64,000 bases of DNA from Annona cherimola (lineage: Eukaryota; Streptophyta; Magnoliopsida; Magnoliales; Annonaceae). Where the stretch lies: assembly GCA_030490835.1 (NCBI GenBank), contig CM059977.1:20689335-20753334 (forward strand). The letters are read 5' to 3'. The notes beneath the pieces are model-generated. The model was not told the DNA's origin and ran no database searches. It was given only the letters and a program-made list of their open reading frames with translations. The stretch's first letter is position 1, and every line of letters starts with the position of its first letter. A program made the position numbers and the translations under genes. Below are positions 39,149 through 51,000 of this stretch, piece after piece.

Positions 39149-39153
39149 GGTTC

Positions 39154-41610
39154 GTGCTTGTAAAATTTTTTATGATGGCTCATGTGACAACCACTTGCTT
39201 GGGTGCGCTTGATGAGTAAACGTGTACGAGAAAAGAGTTTTTTTTATTAGTATATATTTATTATTATCTTAATTTGCATTATAATTAACTCATGAGAAAT
39301 TCTCACAACTTTACTTTTTTTTTTTTTTTTGAAATACAAGCTTCGCCACATAAAGTATAAAGATAAAGCTCCACCGCAACATAATAGGAAGGCAACAGCT
39401 CCCATCCAGATCAAACAGGGCACCTTTGCTGGACAGTTGCCAGTCGCGAGCACCGCAGCGCCATAGATGCTGGGCTCGATAAAAGAGTATTTGATAACCG
39501 AAGCTCAGGACAACATAAACAGACCAACTGTTTCATTGGAAATAAAATGATTACTGCAATGATAAGTACGTAATTATGAAAAAATTAAAATGAAATCGTC
39601 AAGTTTTACTATTTTACAATCTTTTTTATATTTGTTTTTTATTTTTAAAAATCACTGATTTTAGGGGTATAGAGGTCATTTTTAGCCCTTAAAAGATTGA
39701 TTTTTAAAATTAAAAATAAATATATATAATTATGGTAGAATGGCAAAACTCCGTATATGGATTAAATACACTTATGAAATGAAACTAAAATTAAAATAAA
39801 ATAAAAAATAAATATTATAACTTAAGCATATATACCATATATTGTACATAATCATGCATTTTTTCTTTTAATTATTTTACTACAAATATTTGATTACTTT
39901 CAAGTAGTAATATTTAGTTAAATATTATAGACATATTTTATATCAAATATAACGTCTAATAGAGCTATCAAAATTTAATTGAAAATAGAAATAAAATTTT
40001 AGATACAACTAATATAAGACTTAACTGCCAAAATTTTGATTTGGTTGCAAAAAGTGGCAACATATAATAAGTTTCGCTATAATGTGTTAAAGTTAGTTAA
40101 TGAAAGTGAGAGCAAGAAAGAAAATTTTTCAAAGCCGTAATGGAAGGGTGCCTAGCAGATCGGTTGCTCATATCCATTTCCTGTCATGCGATTTCTCAGT
40201 ATTTAAGACACTAGCGAACAACTATCTCGAGTGATCCCTATCCCTGCCATGGTTGTGGTAATTGCCAGTGAGTCATCGACCGGACACAAATCCATGGTCA
40301 TCTTGGGTATTTTTAAAAAGTTAATTGATTACATAAATATGAAAGGAATTTTTTTAAAACTTTGTCGGTGCAAGTAGAATTTCTAAACATTGTTGATATT
40401 ACTAAAAAAAATCATTTATGCTGCAAAGAAATTTGTTACATTTAGTAAAGATTTTGCCACATATATATATATATATATGTGGCAATTATTTGGCTGCCAT
40501 GGGTCGCATGTGCGCTGTGGCATAAAGTTAAATACAGAAAGTAGTTACTTAAGCAACCAAAATTACACTAAATGTTAGCTGTATATGCACTTTTACGCAG
40601 AGAATCGTCGCTTGTTTCCTCTAAATATTATTCTAGGCAGCAACTGTGCAGCAGCGATCGACTCGCTACTATAATTCTTATACGCAGCAAAATTAAGTTT
40701 TGATGCATAAAATTATTGCATAAATGAACTTTTGTTGTATCGTATAAGTGAACTCGAGTTCGAGGTGCACCCCCAGCAAGTGGGAACAATACAGAGTGCT
40801 CAGGACGCCTTGCAAATGAAATGATGAAAGTGGACAGACTGTCGAATCCTCCCGTTGAGAAATTGACAGCCACAACAGTAACTGAGCTGCATAGAGCTGG
40901 GTGGGAGGAGGTGGAAGGCTGGAAATAGTAAAATCTTTCTCAAAATTTTAATATTTATCTTAAAATATAATAATTTATTTTGAAATGTTTCCCTCCCCTA
41001 AATAACAGATTCCTTGCCTTGTTAATGAAAATGTCATATATATTTTTTAACATCGCAGGTTAGTGTGCCATGTTTTTATCTCAGAATTTAATAAGACATT
41101 TCAGACTTTATATTATGCAATCAAAGGGTATGAATATTGGGGCATGACTGCTTCTAAAACATGGTTTTCAGTAAGAGCGACTTACCAATTAGCACAGTAG
41201 TTCTAAACTTCTAGTAGGCCATTCATAGAACCATAAATTTTGTCTCCCTGTTTGTGCGCATATTGCTTTTTAAAATTCATCATATCAGGTCGTCTTAGAT
41301 CTTACCAATCAGTAGAAGAAATACACTACCAACAGAGAAAATTCTCAACACTTACTTTGGGGCAAGGCATTTTGATATATTTTTTCCCACACTAGTTTTG
41401 TGCAATTACTTCAAGCCTGTGCATCAACAATCTGATCAGCCGGCTGGAGTATGCATGAAGCATCTAGCCTGTATAGCCGTACTGCCATGCCCAACAAAAG
41501 CCAACCCAGGCACTGTTGGGAAGTGCTCCTAATACTCATGGCCATCACTATCATCTCCAATTCGTGGACGTCCTGCCAGGAAGGGAAAGGCAAGACAAGG
41601 TTGCGTTTAC
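39154..41610. other. Intergenic DNA between the LTR element and gene B
   Basis: The first bases resume the gene A flank after the LTR insertion. A poly-T-led segment at 39314-39480 is listed separately. 39958-40125 is a diverged repeat of 17960-18155. An (AT)n tract lies near 40460-40480. 40600-40920 and 41400-41600 are GC-richer but have no recognisable gene; the last bases before 41610 match the promoter-proximal region of gene A. Confidence 0.45.
39314..39480 (-). mobile_element. Poly(A)-tailed retroposon fragment
   Basis: Read on the minus strand, about 150 bases of moderately GC-rich sequence end in TGGCGAAGCTTGTATTTC followed by an A17 tail (39314-39330). This is the layout of a 5'-truncated LINE end, a SINE or a processed transcript copy. 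No clear target duplication was found and no protein is encoded. Confidence 0.45.
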
Positions 41611-41614
41611 ACTG

Positions 41615-41623
41615 TATATAAAT
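41615..41623 (+). promoter_or_regulatory. TATA box of gene B
   Basis: TATATAAAT sits in the same sequence setting as the gene A TATA box (preceded by GCGTTTACACTG, compared with GCATTTACACTA in gene A). In gene B the distance to the start codon is about 470 bases because a 401-bp MITE plus 9-bp duplication was inserted between them. Confidence 0.6.
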
Positions 41624-41642
41624 ACTTCTATGGCATGTAATT

Positions 41643-42043
41643 GGAGCCCAATTCAGTGCACCCGGGTGCATTCAGCCTCAATGCACCCGGGTGCACTGCA
41701 CCTATTTTTTTTTATTTTTTTTTAAAATTTTTTTCATGAAGTTGTTAATATAGGTTTATTTAACATATGTATCAATTTTTACTATTTTTGGAGATTTTTA
41801 GATATTTTTTTTAGATTTTTTAAAATCAGTGGCATTTTTCGTAATTTTAAATTACCGAAAATGCCACTGATTTTAAAAAATCTAAAAAAAATATCTAAAA
41901 GTCTCCAAAAATAGTAAAAATTGATACATATGTTAAATAAACCTAGATTAACCATTGTATAAAAAAAAATTTTAAAAAAAATAGGTGCAGTGCACCCGGG
42001 TGCATTGAGGCTAAATGCACCCGGGTGCACTGAATTAGGCTCC
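41643..42043. mobile_element. Palindromic Mutator-type MITE in the gene B leader
   Basis: A perfect 9-bp duplication CATGTAATT flanks it (41634-41642, 42044-42052). The ends are GGAGCCCAATTCAG and the inverted CTGAATTAGGCTCC, and nearly the whole 401 bp folds back on itself. Each arm carries two copies of a unit with the 12-base palindrome GCACCCGGGTGC. The 9-bp duplication points to Mutator-type transposition. Removing it restores the spacing seen in gene A. A sister element lies at 63156-63615. Confidence 0.93.
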
Positions 42044-42088
42044 CATGTAATTAAGCCACTTATCTCATCTCTAGCTCCCTCGAGAAAT

Positions 42089-45000
42089 ATGGGCTTCATT
42101 CCTCCATCCAATTGGAAAAGCCCCACGAATTCTGCAAATCTCGTTTTCGCACTTCTCTTCCTCCTCCTACTGCTCTTTCTGTGTGACCATCAACGCATCT
42201 TCAGCGTCCATGCTGCAAGCCCTACCAGCAGTGTAAGCTAGTTTCTTAATTAGCAGTTGTTAAAGTCCTCTTACAATTTCTTAATTTATTTTTCTAATTG
42301 ATGGCATGTTGAGCCACGATCGATGATCAGGTTCACATTGTTTACTTGGGAGAGAAAGGACACGATGACCCAACTGTCATCTCCAATTCCCATGTCCATA
42401 TGCTTGCTGCAGTCCTTGGAAGGTAATTCTTTAATAGACACTACCAATAAATAAATAAATATATAGAAATATGATGCGCAGATTCTGTCGTCTCATCAAT
42501 TAATGGCGGTGTTGGGTGGAATATGAGGGCCCACTTGACCAACGCATGGGATCAATTGGCTCTAAGGACGTACGTACACACACTGGTAACTGAGTAAGGA
42601 ATTCTGAATTAGTTATTATATTATATTGCTGGCAAATATGCAAAACACACGGAATATTTAATTCACAGTGCTTTCAAGAACAAGGAAATTTTCAAAACGT
42701 TGGCTTGAACCATATCTGAAAAAGTAAAATGATTGAGATTATCGTTACAAATGTCAGAAGATGGAACTATTTGATAGGAAAAATCTTCTTCTGCTGCTAC
42801 TTTTTTTTTTTTTTTTTCTTTAAAAAAAAAAAAAAACACTTTTGGTAAGCTTCTCTCGTATGCTAAGACTTTCAATTCATTTGAAGAGAAAAAAAAAAAA
42901 AAAAGGTCTTTCAATTCAGTCTTTAGGCTACCCAGACGTCAACGAAGACAACCTCTTCTGTTGACTTCACTTATTTGAATTTTTTTTTTTTTTTTTTTTT
43001 TTTGTTACAACACTTATTTGAAATTTTATTCCAGCTTCTGAATCACTCTTTCCGAGAGTAAAGATTTCACGTTCAGCCTCTCGTACCATTGATTTCATTC
43101 AGACCTTCTGTTGCGTCGCTATGCTTGTGATCATATGCATGGAGGAATCGACGTCTATTACAAAAGCAGGCCGACGATTAATTAATTTTGCACTGATTAG
43201 CTCCTCGGTGTAGCTATTTTATCACAAGCCCTGGGATTTTAGTGGGGTTAAGATTACTCTTATCATCATCACTCACTTACCTTGAGTACTTCATACAAGG
43301 GTTATAAAACTTTACATTCTACATAATTATTATATTTTTTATGTATTTTTTCATTTTTATCTGGATAATTATTTTAATGTATCTTTTTATCTATTTTAAT
43401 TTTAATTTTTTTATTTTTCATTATTATCTTATTATATTACATTATTTTTTTATATTATAAAAATTTTTCATCAAAAATTTTATTACTTTCTGAACACACA
43501 CTCATAATCAAATAAAAAATTCTAATATGTATGTATGTACCTACACAGCCAGGAGGCAGCTGAGGAGGCAATGATATATAGCTATCGGCATGGATTCTCT
43601 GGGTTTGCAGCAAAGCTTACAGCATCTCAAGCTCAAAAGCTTGCTGGTAATTAATAAGCAGTTTTCTACGCTTGCTGCCAATGCTTTGGAAGATACTCTA
43701 AAGATGAGTCCTGTCGAGAACGGGCTATCATACAGCTGGTGTTTCTTTTTTATATCATCGCTTTATCAGAAGTGCGTGGTCATGCGAGAGGGCATTTAAC
43801 TTACATATGATAATTAGCCCAGTTTACACAAAGCAGGACAAATTTTTTTAAAATGACTGCTTTTCCCACGTGTTTGATGAGATGGTGGGCTTAGTGAGAG
43901 CCAACCCAAAGGAAGTGCTTCCCACGTTTTTTTCACAGGAAGCTACATCTCCACCGTTAATTTAGGCTGAACGACTCAGATGCATTTGGGCATTTTCGGA
44001 AGCTGAAAAAACCGCCGGGGAACATCGAATTTGCGTGACAGACTCGCACATCGTCTCTGTCTTCCCCAGCTCTTTGTGCGTCCCTCCCTCTTCCATCTTC
44101 CTTCCTCCCTTTTTGATAATGGCCGATAGCAGAGATGGTATGAACATTAAATTGCCCAAAAAAATTGCTAGTTGTTATGTCATTTTCTTTCCACTCGAGG
44201 AGAGAGACAATGAAGACCGCCACTGGAGATTAATGGGTTTTCTTCTTCATTGTTTGTGGGTATCGATTTTCCGACGGATTTAGAGATAGTCACGGGAGAA
44301 GATAGATCTGTTGCTGATTTGAAGAAGATTTATGCTCCCGCAGCAGTGTTCTCGACAACCTTATCCCGCCTAACCCAATCAGCAAAGACAGGAAGATAGG
44401 ACGCCGATTCTCGTTGCCGCCTTTCTTCTCCCGAGGCTCAACTGAAATCACCATTTTTCTTCACCACCTTCACGCTCGGTAGGTTTGAGCGGCGATTGGT
44501 GGCACTGACTGGCAATGAAGAAGAATACTGCAACAACATTTTTTTTTCAGATTTATGAGATTGGAGAATAGATCTGGTTTGGCGAGTTGGGAATCGGAGT
44601 TAGGATGCTAGCGGTGAGTAATCGGCCGATTCTGATCGGAGATCCAACGGCCGGTGAAAAGTGGGTAGGAAGGAACGGCCGCAGCGGCGGCTGATACGGT
44701 TCAGGGAAGACGTAGAGGGTGACGCACCGTGAGTGTCTGTCGCGACGGATAGAAATTCAGTGATGCACCGTAAGTGTTTGTCGCGACGGACAGAAATTCG
44801 GATTATTAATGGACAGATTTTGTTTTATTTAGATCTAATATTACCGGTGTCCGATTTGGGTGATTCAAGAGTCATTTTCTATGTTTTAAGATACTCTTTA
44901 TCATGTAGATGGTTTAGATTGGAAAATTTTAGCTAATTAAACTATAAATAGAAATAATTATGTGGACGGTTAAAATAGTGTAGATATTTTTATTTAAATG

Positions 45001-48000
45001 TAAATAAAAATAATATAATATTAATAATTATTTATTAAATCTATCCCAAAGAGGCATATATATTTATTTAGACTATTTAAACATAAATTATAATTAATTT
45101 TAGTAAAGATTTAATTGAAACTAATTTAATTAATAAAAATTACATACATATAAACATTTATTATTATTTTAAGTTTATTAATTTTAATAATAATAAATAT
45201 CTAAAAGTTTTAAATATAATTCTTAAGCTATAAATATCGTTCATGATTTTAAAAATCAAAACTTATAGTAACTTTCAAAATCAAGGAGACTAGATACCAT
45301 TCATGCATTCCTTGAAACCCACTTTTAATTTAATCATTTCTAGCCTATTTAATTACTTTCTCATATCTATGCAAAATGACCTATTTTTATAGCAAATATG
45401 TTTCTAAATTTTTATTTTTATTTTAAGAATTTTAAACTGAAAAGTGCAACAAGAGAAATGTGATGAACTTATGAATTTTCGTAAGCTTAACTTACTAACT
45501 TCGCAAATTAACACAATATGAATAATTAATTGTGTTCATAATTAATTGAATTAATTTTTATTTTAAATTAAATTAATATTTATTTTATTAGTTGTTAAAT
45601 TAATTATTATATTGATTTAATTTGTTTTAATCTTTCATTTTATTTTTATTTTTATTAATTTCACATTGAAACAACTAGATAGAGAGATGGAAGACTTCGG
45701 GAGAGGGAAGATGGTGGAGCACTGGAGTTCAATACTCCAGCGACACATTGTTTCAGTGCACATGCTAGCCATTTTGTAAAATGAACTATTCAAATAATTT
45801 TGCAATTCTGCCCCAATTATTTTAATAATCCATATCCCAATTTATTTAACTAAAATTTTATGAGAAAATTTTGATTTTCATAAAAATACACAAAAAGCGC
45901 TTTATTAATGCATTCTTCGTAATTTTTATGTGAAAAATAGAAAAACATACAAAAGTTTATATTAAATGTTAGATTTAGGTAGATTCATTAAATAATTTTT
46001 TGCTAATACAAAAATACTTAATCTTTAAACTAGCTCCAAAAATTAATATATATTTAGCTTATTTAGATCTAAATTATAGTTGTACATCAAAAAAAATTTC
46101 AGTAAAAGTTTTATCATTTTTCAAAGACACACGTAATTTAAATTTGTATTACTAGTTTAATTTAATAGATAATGGTAACCAAAAATTACAATTATTATAT
46201 TCTTTGTAATATAAACTGTAATAACATTATTATATAATTTGGACAAATTTTATTATTATATGTGTCCCGCGGGCCTTAAAAAATCTCATATTTTATTTTC
46301 TAAAATATGTATATGCCTCCCGCGGGCCTCAAAAAATGACAATTTTAATTTCTATATGTGCCCGCGGGGTCCAAACAATCAATATTTTGTTTTTCTGAAA
46401 TATATATGTCCCACAGGCCTCAAAAAATGAATGTTTTGCTTTATAAAAATATATATGTGTGTCCCGCGAGCCTCAAAAAATGAATATTATATTTTTATAA
46501 AAATATATGTGTCCGGCGGGCTTCCAAAAATGAATATTTTATTTTCTTAAAATATATATGTATCCCACGGGCCACCAAAAATAAATGTTTTGCTTTTTAG
46601 AATATATAAATGTTCCATGGGCCTAAAAAAATGAATGTTTTATTTTATAAAAATATATATGTGTCCCGCGGGCGTTGAAAAATGAATATTTTATTTTCTA
46701 AAACATATATATATGTGGCGCAGGTGTCCAAAAATTAATATTTTATTTTCTAAAAATATATATCTGTCCAACGAGCATCCAAATAATGAATATTTTGTTT
46801 TCTGAAAATATATATCTATCCCACGGGTGTCCTAAAATGAATATTTTATTTTCTAAAATATATATATCTGACCCACGGGCGTTCAAAAATGAATATATAT
46901 ATTTTCTAAAATATATATATGTGTAGCGCGGGTGTCCAAAAATGAATATTTTATTTTCTAAAATATATACATGTTTGGCGCGGGTGTCCAAAAATGAATA
47001 TTTTATTTTCTAAAAATATATGTCTGTCCACCGAGCATCCAAACAATGAATATTTTGTTTTCTGAAAATATATATCTAACTTACGGGCGTCCTAAAAATG
47101 AAAATTTTGTTTTCTGAAAATATATATGTCCCACGGGCGTTCATAAATGATTTGTTTTATTTTCTAAAATAAATCCGCGGGTTTAAATCAAAAACGAATA
47201 TTTGATTTCTACAAATATTTTGTTTTTTAAAGAAAATTTACATGAGATATAACACAAGCGATCATTTTTAGAGGTGTTAACATAAAATTTTGTATAAATT
47301 TTATATTCAACGTAAATTTTAGATAAATTATTAGTCCACATTAAGTTCATTTGGAGTAAATAAATTTGGATTTTTTGTTTAATTTAATTAATAATAGTAA
47401 CAAAAAATTACAATTATTATATCTTTATAATATAATTTGTAATAATATTATTATAGAATTTAAATAATTTTCATTATAAAATTTATATTAAACGTAGTTA
47501 TTTACTAAATTGATTATTTAACCAATCCCAAAAAGAAACATATATTTATATATTAAATATAAATTACATTTATATATAATTTCTTACAATTTTAGTTTTA
47601 TAGCGGCATAAATAATAATTTTTACAATTTTATATATTTATGTAAATTTTGATTTTATTTAATTCAAATTAGTTAATATTTTTAATTATTATTTATTTAA
47701 TTTTAAAATTATTGAAAGGTTTCCATAGTTATGAAATGAATTATTAATTATATATCTAGTGCAAAATACACAAATTAGGTAAAATATTTATAAAATTTCA
47801 ATAATTAGATGCGGTTAGATGTTGTTAGATGCGGTTAAATTCTGTTAGATTTTGTTAGATGTTGTTAGATGCTGTTAGACGCTGTTAGATTAAGTTGGAT
47901 TTCTTTAAATCATATTATATGGGTTTCAAATTCCGTAATTAAGGTCTAAATGACCTTATAAGGGGCCGAGGATCATATTATAGGTGTTAAATTAGGATTA

Positions 48001-51000
48001 ACTTATTAATTTCAAAAATTAGATGCTGTTAGATGCTGTTAGAAGCTGTTAGATGCTGTTAGATGCTGTTAGATGCCGTTAGACGCTGTTAGATGTCGTT
48101 AGACACTGTTAGATTAAGTTGGATTTGTATAAATCATATTATATGGGTTTCAAATTCCGTAATTAAGGTCTAAATGACCTTATAAGGGGTCTAAGATCAT
48201 ATTACAGTTGTTAAATTAGGATTGACTTATTAATTTCAAAAATTAGATACTGTTAGATGCCGTTAGACGCTGTTAGATGCCGTTAGACGCTGTTAGATTA
48301 AGTTGGATTTGTATAAATCATATTATATGGGTTTCAAATTCCGTAATTAAAGTCTAAATGACCTTATAAGGGGCCTAGGATCATATTACAGGTGTTAAAT
48401 TAGGATTAACTTATTAATTTCAAAAATTAGATGCTGTTAGATGCTGTTAGATGTCGTTAGATGCCGTTAGACGCTGTTAGATTAAGTTGGATTTCTTTAA
48501 ATCATATTAACTGGGTTTTAAATTCAGAAATTAAGGTCTAAATGACCTTATAAGAGGCCTAAGATCATATTACAGGCTTTAAATTATGATTAGCTTATTA
48601 ATTTCAAAAATTAGATGCTGTTAGATGCGGTTAGATGCTGTTAGATGCTGTTAGACGCTGTTAGATTATGATGATTTTATTAAATCATATAATATGAGTT
48701 TCAAATTCTGAATTTAAGGTCTAAATGACATTATAAGGGACCTAGGATTATATTACAGGTGTTAAATTAGGATTAACTTATTAATTTTAAAAATTAGATG
48801 CTGTTAGATGCTGTTAGATGTTGTTAGATGCTGTTAGATGCCGTTAGATCCGATTTTATTCAGAAAATAATAAAATATTAATAAATTTTCAAAAATTCGA
48901 GAAAAATAAAAGAAATTGTTATTTTTGAGAGTACCATGATTACATTAACTTTAAATAATATAAAATAACTTCTAATAAAATTTATATTTTCTAACTTTAC
49001 CAATTATAATGAAATCTTTTCAAAAAATAATTTTTTGTACAAAAAATTTTTTAGAAATTTTCAAATGATGAGAAATTATGTCCACATACATTTTAATATT
49101 TCATCTAGCAAATGAATGGAATAGATTGAGATTTTGTATATATATAATACAAATTTTATCAAAAAACCAAACATACTCACGTTTTTAAGTTATTATACTC
49201 TCGCTGTAAAATTACCAAAATGCCTAGCTTCCTTTTTTTTACCCAAGGGAAGTGCTTCCTATGGGTTGGGACTCGGGCTTAGTACGTGTAAAGAACCTCG
49301 TCCTTTCCGGACTATTGGGGACTAGATTCTCTAGTCATGAACAGACCAGGAATAATGCAAAATCGTACCTTTTTTTTTAGGGTCCAGAGCGTAGTGGCAG
49401 ATGTGGTCCATGGGAATCAAAACCCGAACTCGCGGGGCATAATGCCCCCTGAGAAACCACTGCGATAAAGGCAGTTCCAAAATCGTGAGTCCCAACTCAT
49501 AAGAAGCACTTCCCTTGGAAAAAAAAGGAAGCTGGGCATTTTGGTAATTTTACAACGAGAGTATATTTGTTTAAAAACGTGAGTATGTTTGGTTTTTTGA
49601 TAAAATTTGTATTATATATATAAAAAATCTCAATCTATTCCATTCATTTGCTAGATCAAATATTAAAATGTATGTGGACATAATTTCTCATCATTCGACA
49701 ATTTCTAAAAAAAATTTTGTACAAAAATATTTTTTTAAAAAGACTTCATTATAATTGGTAAAGTTAGAAAATATAATTTTTATTAGACGTTATTTTATAT
49801 TATTTAAAGTTAATGTAATCATGGTACTCTAAAAAATAACAAGTTCTTTTATTTTTCTCGAATTTTCTCGAATTTATTAATATTTTATTATTTTCTGAAT
49901 ATAATCGGATCTAACGGCATCTAACAGCATCTAACAACATCTAACAACATCTAACCGCATCTAACAGCATCTAACAGCATCTAATTTTTAAAATTAATAA
50001 GTTAATCCTAATTTAACACCTGTAATATGATCCTAGGTCCCTTATAATGTCATTTAGACCTTAAATTCAGAATTTGAAATCCATATTATATGATTTAATA
50101 AAATCATCATAATCTAACAGCGTCTAATCGCATCTAACGGCATCTAACAGTATCTAACAGCATCTAACGGCATCTAACAGCATCTAACCGCATCTAACAG
50201 CATCTAATTTTTGAAATTAATAAGTTAATCGTAATTTAACACCTATAATATGATCCTAGGCCCCTTATAAGGTCATTTAGACCTTAATTACGGAATTTGA
50301 AACCCATATAATATGATTTAAAGAAATCCAACTTAATCTAACAGCGTCTAACGGCATCTAACGGCATCTAACAGCATCTAACAGCATCTAACAGCATCTA
50401 ACCGCATCTAACAGCATCTAATTTTTGAAATTAATAAATTAATCGTAATTTAACACCTGTAATATGATCCTAGGCCCCTTATAAGGTCATTTAGACCTTA
50501 ATTACGGAATTTGAAACTCATATAATATGATTTAATGAAATCCAACTTAATCTAACAGCGTCTAACGACATCTAACGGTATGTAACAGCATCTAACCGCA
50601 TCTAACAGCATCTAACCGCATCTAACAGCATCTAACAGCATCTAATTTTTGAAATTAATAAGTTAATCATAATTTAACACCTGTAATATGATCCTAGGCC
50701 CCTTATAAGGTCATTTAGACCTTAATTACGGAATTTGAAAGCCATATAATATGATTTAATGAAATCCAACTTAATCTAACAGCGTCTAATCGCATCTAAC
50801 GGCATCTAACAGCATCTAACAGCATATAACGACATCTAACAGTATCTAACCGCATCTAACAGCATCTAACCGCATCTAACCGCATCTAATTTTTGAAATT
50901 TTATAAATATTTTACCTAATTTGTGTATTTTGCACAAGATATATAATTAATAATTCATTTCATAACTATGGAAACCTTTCAATAATTTTAAAACTAAATA

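Larger units (their letters stand above)
32440..39153 (-). mobile_element. Non-autonomous LTR retrotransposon with gag only (TR-GAG-like), with target duplication GGTTC
   Basis: Two LTRs of about 1165 bp (32445-33609 and 37985-39148) in direct orientation bound an internal region of about 4.4 kb. GGTTC occurs directly outside both ends (32440-32444, 39149-39153). Read on the minus strand the order is 5' LTR, primer-binding-like site, long leader with tandem repeats, gag frame, GC-rich tail, purine tract, 3' LTR. No protease, reverse transcriptase, RNase H or integrase motifs are seen, so movement must depend on another element. About two dozen differences separate the LTRs (about 2%), most of them C-T or G-A changes, so the insertion is fairly young. 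Confidence 0.93.
43896..49274 (+). mobile_element. Mutator-like element MULE-1 in gene B intron 3
   Basis: It is flanked by a perfect 9-bp duplication GGGCTTAGT (43887-43895, 49275-49283). The left end reads GAGAGCCAACCCAAAGGAAG and the right end, reverse complemented, GAGTCCCAACCCATAGGAAG, so the terminal inverted repeats are short and imperfect. The 5.38-kb body has a GC-richer left part (44000-44840), AT-rich DNA, a tandem array (46255-47165), then a nested minisatellite (47806-48850). No transposase motif was seen, so it is non-autonomous. The right 2 kb is repeated in inverted orientation by MULE-2. Confidence 0.9.

Noticed and set aside
42663..42914. Minus-strand frame in gene B intron 2
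   Set aside because: It is a translation of poly-A and poly-T tracts inside an intron.
49367..49477. Functional tRNA gene on the minus strand
   Set aside because: Box-like motifs exist but no cloverleaf with a proper acceptor stem and anticodon arm could be formed by eye, and the A tail and flanking repeats fit a SINE better.
47806..50890. Regularly spaced short repeats that could be taken for a CRISPR array
   Set aside because: The 10-bp units are directly adjacent in clusters, the spacers are copies of each other and the setting is a plant intron with transposon ends. This is nested tandem repetition.
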